This document shows, in pieces, positions 58,640 to 64,000 of a DNA stretch of 64,000 bases (position 1 is the first letter of the stretch; each line of letters opens with the position of its first letter). Under the pieces are notes generated by a model. That model saw only the letters and a list, made by a program, of their open reading frames with translations. It had not been told where the DNA came from and searched no databases. The stretch covers positions 1-64,000 of the forward strand of contig NZ_JAFLWW010000016.1 in NCBI RefSeq assembly GCF_018555685.1. Direction: 5' to 3'. The position numbers and the translations under genes are program-made. This DNA is from Aminobacter anthyllidis (GTDB lineage: Bacteria; Pseudomonadota; Alphaproteobacteria; Rhizobiales; Rhizobiaceae).

Positions 58640-59080
58640 TCTACGGTCGAAGGCGTGGTCGGCCCCGGCCGGGCGCGCCGTGATGAGCCTCATCCCCGCG
58701 GCCGTGCGGCAATGGAAACGGCATCTCACGGTTTCCCACGCTGGCCAGCTCGGCCGACAGATCGGTCAGCTCGTGGGCGACGAGATGCACCACCTCCCCT
58801 TCTCGCTGGATACGACCGCGTACGCCGAGCATGGCCGACGAGAGAAGCACGCGTCGGAATTTCTCGAAGATCTTGACCCAGACGACGATGTTTGCCGCGC
58901 CAGTCTCATCCTCCATGGTGAGGAACATGAAGCCTCTGGCCGAGCCCGGCCGCTGCCGGACCAGCACCAGGCCGGCGGCCTCGAGCCAGCTTCTGTCTCG
59001 CGCCTGCATGGCTTCCTGACAGGTCACGATGCGGCGCCGGTTAGGCGGCACGCCGATTTTGGTAACGCTTGCCTGTGAAC
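58640..59080 (-). pseudogene. dnaE2: Error-prone DNA polymerase DnaE2, C-terminal fragment
   Basis: The minus frame contains GLVLVRQRPGSARGFMFLTM, EDETGAANIVVWVKIFEKFR and GRIQREGEVVHLVAHELTDL, the OB-fold region at the C-terminus of DnaE2/ImuC. The polymerase domain is missing and the last residues appear in another frame. DnaE2 is the translesion polymerase of the SOS-induced ImuA-ImuB-DnaE2 complex. Confidence 0.8.
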
Positions 59081-59348
59081 TGAAAGATTGAAGGTCGGAC
59101 TTGCGGCACATCGATTACGTTCAAATGAATAAGTTGCTGCCCGGCGAGGTCGTTTCAGTGCATCTCGACTGGTGGGTCGGCAAGACAATGGGGAACGGGA
59201 ATGATCGCAGGCGTAAAGGGACGGCTTTGGGGCCGGAAGCTTCGGGCCTGGAACACGACCCCAGTTGGGCGCAAGCATCGTGGCCTCCGCCCGGTCAGGC
59301 ATTCACCGGCTCGGAAAATGCCAATTGATTCTGCTCAACCGGACATGC
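59081..59348. other. Region without recognised genes
   Basis: No gene or terminator is recognised between the dnaE2 fragment and the end of kup. Confidence 0.4.
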
Positions 59349-61268
59349 CTAAACGGCCACCTGCGTCCCGATCTCGACCACACGTCCGGTCGGGATCTGG
59401 AAATACTCCGTCGCATCGGCTGCCGTGCGCGCCAGTCCGATGAACAGCTTGTCCTGCCACACCGGCATGCCGGAATTGGGCGACGCCTTGAGCGAGCGCC
59501 GCGACAGGAAGAAGGACGTGGTCATGATATCAAACTTCCAGCCCTGCTTGCGGCAGATCGCCAGCGCACGCGGAATGTTGGGCTGTTCCATATAGCCGAA
59601 GGTCAGCGTCACCCGCATGAACAGCTCGTTGACGATTTCCATCTTGACCCGCTCGCTGTCCGCGACCACCGGCTGCGGCGCCGTCACTACCGAAAGGATG
59701 ACGTTCTGCTCGTGCAGCACCTTGTAGTGCTTCAGGCTGTGCATCAGCGCGGTCGGCGCGCTGAGCGGATCGCTGGTCAGGAACACCGCAGTGCCCGACA
59801 CCAGATGCGGCTTCTTCTTCAGCAGATTGCCGGCAAGGAAATCCAGCGGGATCTCGTTCCGGCGCGTCTTTTCGAACAAATAGCGGGTGCCGCGGATCCA
59901 GGTCCACATGGTGAGCACAATAACTGCGGCAATGGCAAGCGAGGACCAGCCCCCTTCAAACACCTTGACTATGTTGGCCGCAAAGAAGCCGGTATCGACG
60001 AAGGCGAACAACGCCATCAAGGCGACCGCGACGCCGACCGGCCACTTCCAGATGCGCGTCATCACAATAAAAAGCAGTATGTTCGTCACCAGCATGTTGC
60101 CGGTTACCGAAATACCGTAGGCCGAGGCCAGTCTGCTCGATTCACCGAAGCCGACCACCAGCAGCATCACCACCAGCGCCAGCAGCAGGTTGACGCGCGG
60201 CAGGTAGATTTGGCCCGATTGTTTTTCCGACGTATGCAGGATCACGAAACGCGGCAGCATGTTGAGCTGCACCGCTTGTCTGGTCAGCGAGAAGGCGCCG
60301 GAGATCACCGCCTGGCTGGCGATCACAGTCGCCGCCGTCGCCAGCACCACCATCGGGATAAGCATCCAGCCTTCGTTCATCTCGAAGAAGGGATGACCGA
60401 CGACACCGCCATTCGCCAGCACGAAGGCACCTTGCCCGACATAGTTGACCAACAGGCAAGGAAACACGATTGCCAGCCAGGCAAGCACGATCGGCTTGCG
60501 CCCGAAATGGCCGAGGTCGGCATAGAGCGCCTCAGCGCCGGTGACGGCGAGAAAAACCGCACCAACCGTGACGAAGGCGACTTCGGGCGAGTTGACCAGG
60601 AACGACACGATGTAATGCGGGCTGATGGCCAGCAGGATTTCCGGGTCGTCCATGATGTGGTTGAGGCCAGAAAGGCCGATGGCCAGGAACCACAGCGCGG
60701 TAACGGGCCCGAACACCAATCCTACGCCGCCGGTGCCAAACCGCTGTACCGCAAACACGATCGCCAGGATGGCCAGTGTCAGCGGCACCACATAGGGCTG
60801 GAATGTCGGCGTGACGACATTCATACCTTCGACCGCCGACAGTACCGAGATTGCCGGCGTAATCACTGCGTCGCCGAAAAAAAGCGCCGCGCCGACGATG
60901 CCGATGCCGAGGATCACCGCCGAGCGGGTCGGGAAACTGTTGCGCGCCAGCGCGACAAGCGACAGCACTCCGCCCTCGCCTCGATTGTCGGCGCGGAGCA
61001 CGAACATGATGTATTTGATCGTCACGGTGATCGTCAGCGACCAGATGATCAGCGACAGCACGCCGAGGATGTCGCCACGGTTGGCGACGTTGCCACCGGC
61101 TGATGCATGCAACGCTTCGCGGAATGCATAGATCGGGCTCGTGCCGATATCGCCGTAAACGACACCGAGTGCCCCCAGCATCAGCACCTTGGTGCTGTGC
61201 TGCTCGACCTTAGAATGGCTCGATTGTTGGACAGGTTCTGCCTCGTTACCAGCATTGGTAAGGGCCAT
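59349..61268 (-). CDS. kup: Kup low-affinity potassium uptake protein
   Basis: The 639-residue protein is a complete Kup/HAK/KT transporter: GALGVVYGDIGTSPIYAFRE at the N-terminus, about twelve transmembrane helices, VTGAEALYADLGHFGRKPI, and a soluble C-terminal tail. It imports K+ with protons. The start is the ATG of MALTNAGNE with GGAG eight bases upstream; a GTG three codons earlier is possible. Rhizobia often carry more than one kup. Codon use is that of a core-like GC-rich gene, unlike the debris on both sides. Confidence 0.95.
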   Translation of the reverse strand: MALTNAGNEAEPVQQSSHSKVEQHSTKVLMLGALGVVYGDIGTSPIYAFREALHASAGGNVANRGDILGVLSLIIWSLTITVTIKYIMFVLRADNRGEGGVLSLVALARNSFPTRSAVILGIGIVGAALFFGDAVITPAISVLSAVEGMNVVTPTFQPYVVPLTLAILAIVFAVQRFGTGGVGLVFGPVTALWFLAIGLSGLNHIMDDPEILLAISPHYIVSFLVNSPEVAFVTVGAVFLAVTGAEALYADLGHFGRKPIVLAWLAIVFPCLLVNYVGQGAFVLANGGVVGHPFFEMNEGWMLIPMVVLATAATVIASQAVISGAFSLTRQAVQLNMLPRFVILHTSEKQSGQIYLPRVNLLLALVVMLLVVGFGESSRLASAYGISVTGNMLVTNILLFIVMTRIWKWPVGVAVALMALFAFVDTGFFAANIVKVFEGGWSSLAIAAVIVLTMWTWIRGTRYLFEKTRRNEIPLDFLAGNLLKKKPHLVSGTAVFLTSDPLSAPTALMHSLKHYKVLHEQNVILSVVTAPQPVVADSERVKMEIVNELFMRVTLTFGYMEQPNIPRALAICRKQGWKFDIMTTSFFLSRRSLKASPNSGMPVWQDKLFIGLARTAADATEYFQIPTGRVVEIGTQVAV

Positions 61269-62201
61269 GGACGACACTCCGATAAGCGCGCGGTGCTCTA
61301 CGCTTGCTGCACTGCAATATCAAGTGCCGCAACGTAATGTCTGCCGGCATCGCCTATCGTTGCTCGCCTTGGCAGACTCGCCAGCCCTCGGCCACAGTGC
61401 CCCCCGCGATGCGACCGATGGCGACCAGGGTGTCGGGGCGCATAAGGATGGCGGTTTCCTGATGCCGTTGCTCCAGTGTGATCGCACCGTTGCTGCGTAA
61501 GCTATTTACATGCTCGATCCCAGCGAGACGTGGCCAACTCGAACGCAGGGCCAAGCCGCTCACCGGCCGCACTTTGCGGCGCAGATAACGATTCGATCTC
61601 CGCGGCGAGATGCTGGTTGAAGAAGCCACCAAGCTTGTCGAAGGGCACACGGTCGTAATATCGACATGCCAGCACCCGAACCCAGACAAGCTCCTTCGGC
61701 TTCGCTGCTCGCGCCACGAACAACCCGATCTTCTCTGCGAAGGGGGCGCCGTAATCCTTCAGGTCGAAGCCAAACGGCAGCGTGACGTATACTACACAGG
61801 CGAAGGGCTAGGAGGCGGGTTCGGTGAGGAACGGCATGGTGTCCACGCCGTCTCCTGGAAAGACAGAGGAATGCGGATGGTTCTCGAAAAGGCCGGCGGC
61901 GGCCTCTATGGCGGAGAAGATGCCGAGCTCGCAGTTGTCGCTGTTAGTAACCGATATGATAATGACGGTGCCATCCAATCGCCGCTGGAGATGAGTGATT
62001 TTCGGCGTATGGTGCGACCATCCGGGACAGGGGCACCCGGGAGCACGCCAAGTGCGGGCAGGCCGATGTATTCGATGAGCTGCCAGCTCGCGTTAGTAGC
62101 TGGCCGCCCCTGCGACCTGCCCTTGCGCCGAGAGCGCGGATCCGTAGGTGTCGCGTCGCCCGCCGGCTCCCGACTGTTTGAGGAGAGGGAGCCGATGAGA
62201 C
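61269..62201. other. Region with unrecognised minus-strand fragment
   Basis: A minus frame from about 61800 to 61502 (YVTLPFGFDLKDYGAPFAEK, then WVRVLACRYYDRVPFDKLGG) has a protein-like composition, and a second stretch at 61354-61520 (AGGTVAEGWRVCQGEQR) may be another piece. I cannot assign either. Both look like remnants of genes cut by insertions. Confidence 0.35.
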
Positions 62202-62393
62202 GTGATTGGAATGGACATCCACCGCACCTTTGCGGACGTGGTGGTTTGGGAAGATGGCCGGCTGCGCCATCACGGACGGGTCGACATGACCCGCTCGGGA
62301 CTGGAAGGGTTCGGCCGCAGTTTGCGACGGACCGATGAGATTGTCGTTGAGGCTACGGGCAACGCCATGGCGGTGGTGTCGCTTGCCAGTTAA
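62202..62393 (+). pseudogene. IS110-family transposase, N-terminal fragment
   Basis: The 63-residue frame reads MIGMDIHRTFADVVVWEDGR, then HGRVDMTRSGLEGFGRSL and EIVVEATGNAMAVV, the RuvC-like DEDD start of IS110-family transposases (first Asp in MDIHR, Glu in VEATGN). It stops after VVSLAS, so the rest of the catalytic domain is lost. Confidence 0.8.
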
Positions 62394-62439
62394 TTATGAG
62401 AATGCGAGCCAATGATTCAGATAGTTGGGAGACAACTTA

Positions 62440-62590
62440 ATTTGAGAATGTAACCCGCCTCCCGGGAGAATCCTGTCAATCGTCGCCACTCCGAACGGCA
62501 AACCGTGCGGATGCGCGCATTTCCACCTTCGAAGCGCGCGATGCGTTCTCGAAGCTCGGAAATGGCAGCAGGGGGCGCCGATACACTCAT
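62440..62590 (-). pseudogene. imuA: ImuA N-terminal fragment, frameshifted
   Basis: From the ATG at 62590 the minus strand reads MSVSAPPAAISELRERIARF, followed after a frameshift by LPFGVATIDRILPGGGL, together the usual start of ImuA (RecA-like partner of ImuB and DnaE2). Similarity ends near 62440. A LexA box sits just upstream. The rest of imuA and all of imuB are gone. Confidence 0.72.
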
Positions 62591-62622
62591 CTGACCCTTG
62601 AAACGCGGAAAGCCTGTGCTAT

Positions 62623-62637
62623 GTTCTATATTTGTTC
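62623..62637 (-). promoter_or_regulatory. LexA (SOS) box
   Basis: GTTC-TATATTT-GTTC, an exact match to the alphaproteobacterial LexA consensus GTTC-N7-GTTC, 33 bases upstream of the imuA fragment start. Confidence 0.85.
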
Positions 62638-62749
62638 TCGTCTTGGCAAGAGTCAACCGAGATGATGTCGTGCCCCGCGGAAGGAGGCATTCGATGCTCG
62701 GGCCATATCCTTTCTATGCGAAAATTTTGGAGTTTTGGCGCCACGGAGT

Positions 62750-62776
62750 GTCCGAAAATTGTAGCATATTTCGGAC
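62750..62776. promoter_or_regulatory. AbiE operator, copy 1
   Basis: GTCCGAAA, 11 bases (ATTGTAGCATA), TTTCGGAC: an inverted repeat with perfect 8-base arms. It differs from copy 2 at one position and lies 42 bases (four helical turns) before it. Confidence 0.75.
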
Positions 62777-62791
62777 TCGCACGTTGCCTTT

Positions 62792-62818
62792 GTCCGAAAC
62801 TTGTAGCATATTTCGGAC
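62792..62818. promoter_or_regulatory. AbiE operator, copy 2, abutting the antitoxin start codon
   Basis: The same 27-base inverted repeat with arms GTCCGAAA and TTTCGGAC. Its last base directly precedes the ATG of the antitoxin gene, leaving no room for a ribosome-binding site, so the mRNA may be leaderless. Confidence 0.75.
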
Positions 62819-63484
62819 ATGCCCATCGTTGAGCCCGATACCGATCTTCGCTCGCGCCTGCTTGCCCGCATTGAGTCCAAACCCGACGAGGTCTGGACCC
62901 CCGGCGACTTCGCCGATCTCGGCGCGCGCGCCGCCGTGGACAAAACCCTGCAGCGCCTGGCAGCCGCCGGGGAGCTGCGCCGGGTTGACCGAGGCCTCTA
63001 TGACCGGCCGCGCACGAACAACCTGACTGGCCGCGCCACCGTGCCGGATTATCGCGCTGTGATCCGCGCCGTCACGCGCCGCGATCGGGCGCGCGCCGTC
63101 ATCGATGGTATGACGGCCGCCAACGACCTCGGCCTGACGACCGCCGTCCCCGCCCGAATAGAAGTGCTAGTCGACGCGCGGTTGAAGCCAATCAAGCTCG
63201 GCACGCAAGAAATCCACTTCAAATACGCTGCCCCTAGCCGCCTCTATTGGGCGGATCGGCCGGGGATGCGGGTCGTCCAGGCCTTGCATTGGATGCAGGA
63301 CATGCTGACCCAGAAGGGCGAACGGAAGCGTATCCAGGCGACGTTGCGCCGCCTGTTTGCCGACCCCAAGCACGGCGAGGCCATTCGCGAGGATCTGCGC
63401 GCCGGTCTCTCCGCCGTGCCGATCTGGATGCAGGAATTCCTCCGCGAAATCCTGAGGGCGGACCCGCACGAGGCAAAGCCATGA
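62819..63484 (+). CDS. abiEi: AbiEi-like antitoxin (DUF6088)
   Basis: The 221-residue protein has an N-terminal winged helix (VWTPGDFADLGARAAVDKTL, QRLAAAGELRRVDRGLYDRP) and the DUF6088/AbiEi C-terminal domain (MTAANDLGLTTAVPARIEVL, AALHW-like VVQALHWMQDML). AbiEi proteins neutralise the AbiEii nucleotidyltransferase and repress their own promoter by binding paired inverted repeats, which are present here. Its stop overlaps the toxin start as ATGA. Confidence 0.88.
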   Translation: MPIVEPDTDLRSRLLARIESKPDEVWTPGDFADLGARAAVDKTLQRLAAAGELRRVDRGLYDRPRTNNLTGRATVPDYRAVIRAVTRRDRARAVIDGMTAANDLGLTTAVPARIEVLVDARLKPIKLGTQEIHFKYAAPSRLYWADRPGMRVVQALHWMQDMLTQKGERKRIQATLRRLFADPKHGEAIREDLRAGLSAVPIWMQEFLREILRADPHEAKP

Positions 63485-64000
63485 GTACCGATGCTTACCG
63501 CCAGATCGTCGCGGCATCCCCAGGCGACCGGCTCGACCTGTTCCTCGCCACGGCCAATCGGATCGGAGCGCCGGTGGGCAATGTCGAAAAGGATTTCTGG
63601 GTCTGCTGGACCCTCAATTCGCTCTACCACGAACGGCCTGCGGGGGAGCCACGGCTGCTTTTCAAGGGCGGGACGTCGCTGTCAAAAGGCTATGGCCTCA
63701 TCCAGCGTTTTTCCGAGGACATCGACGTTACCGTGTTCCGCGACGATCTCGACGCGGCTGCCTCCGTCGAAGAGCTTGAGGCACTGTCGAACAAGAAGCG
63801 TCGCTCCAAGCTCGACGGCATCCGGGACGCCTGCCGTGCGTATATCACAGGGCCGCTGCGAGACTTCCTCACCGCTCAACTTGCCGACATTACGAACGGC
63901 GCCGGACGGGTGGAGCTCGAGAAGCCGATGCCGATGGTCAGACCCTGCTGCTCTGGTATCCCGAGGTCGAGCCGCGTGATGGCGCCTATGTGCGACCGGC
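63481..64000 (+). pseudogene. abiEii: AbiEii-like nucleotidyltransferase toxin, frameshifted and cut by the window edge
   Basis: From the ATG at 63481 the frame encodes the AbiEii toxin N-terminus: NVEKDFWVCWTLNSLY, the nucleotidyltransferase motif FKGGTSLSKGYG (residues 61-72) and the metal-binding FSEDIDVTVF (Asp80, Asp82). After VELEKP (codon 149, base 63925) similarity moves to another frame that reads DADGQTLLLWYPEVEPRDGA to the window end. A single missing base in CCG(G)AT at 63925-63927 explains it. Unless it is a sequencing error, the toxin is truncated or altered while its antitoxin is intact. Confidence 0.75.

Noticed and set aside
59265..61103. Long plus-strand open frame of about 612 codons
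   Set aside because: It is the antisense shadow of kup; the product is rich in His, Arg and Gln with no family features, while the minus strand encodes a full transporter.

Overview
The window looks like an accessory stretch of a rhizobial alphaproteobacterium, most likely Mesorhizobium or a close relative. The reasons are a tts box (the TtsI site of rhizobial type III secretion) in front of a HopX/XopE-type effector, a GTTC-N7-GTTC LexA box of the alphaproteobacterial kind, a CIRCE-controlled groESL pair, a methylmalonyl-CoA pathway under an XRE/DUF2083 regulator, and many worn IS and conjugative-plasmid gene fragments. Gene-dense functional blocks alternate with eroded DNA. No rRNA, tRNA or CRISPR was recognised.

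Layout. 1-1258: one end of an IS66-family element (tnpC start, tnpB, tnpA, terminal repeat) sitting inside an SMR multidrug-transporter gene. 1.5-24.1 kb: a CoA-thioester catabolic island with an MBL hydrolase, a BetB-like aldehyde dehydrogenase, a GcvA-type LysR, a LysR-HTH/enoyl-CoA hydratase fusion, a complete family-5 ABC importer plus a second paralogous binding protein, a thioesterase, an alpha-methylacyl-CoA racemase-like protein, an acyl-CoA dehydrogenase, an enoyl-CoA hydratase, an NDP-forming acyl-CoA synthetase, a hydratase-2 and an NMO-family flavoprotein. Four good copies of one dyad, plus one good half-copy and one weak one, lie in front of its transcription units. 24.6-31.9 kb: MccR-like regulator divergent from pccB-pccA-mcm, which turns propionyl-CoA into succinyl-CoA. 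The racemase, hydratase-2 and propionyl-CoA genes together suggest breakdown of an alpha-methyl-branched acid.

31.9-42.1 kb: decayed plasmid/ICE-type genes (DUF1403, DUF2958, ArdC, DUF1173, DUF2285) around two large membrane c-di-GMP proteins. 42.4-44.5 kb: CIRCE-groES-groEL-terminator. 44.5-49 kb: a ProQ/FinO-like RNA chaperone, small ORFs, pseudogene debris and an orphan terminator. 49-55.4 kb: otsA, a NodD/SyrM-like LysR, an AraC regulator and a three-gene cluster (unknown 291-aa protein, unknown 190-aa protein, DUF1906 glycoside-hydrolase-like protein). 55.9-57.3 kb: the tts-box effector. 57.9-62.6 kb: transposase scraps, a kup potassium transporter, and the two ends of a broken imuA-imuB-dnaE2 mutagenesis cassette. 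62.7-64 kb: an AbiE toxin-antitoxin pair with twin operators; the toxin frame looks broken by one missing base.

The points most worth following are the LysR-hydratase fusion with its shared dyad, the tts-box effector, the 53.0-55.4 kb cluster, and the AbiE locus.
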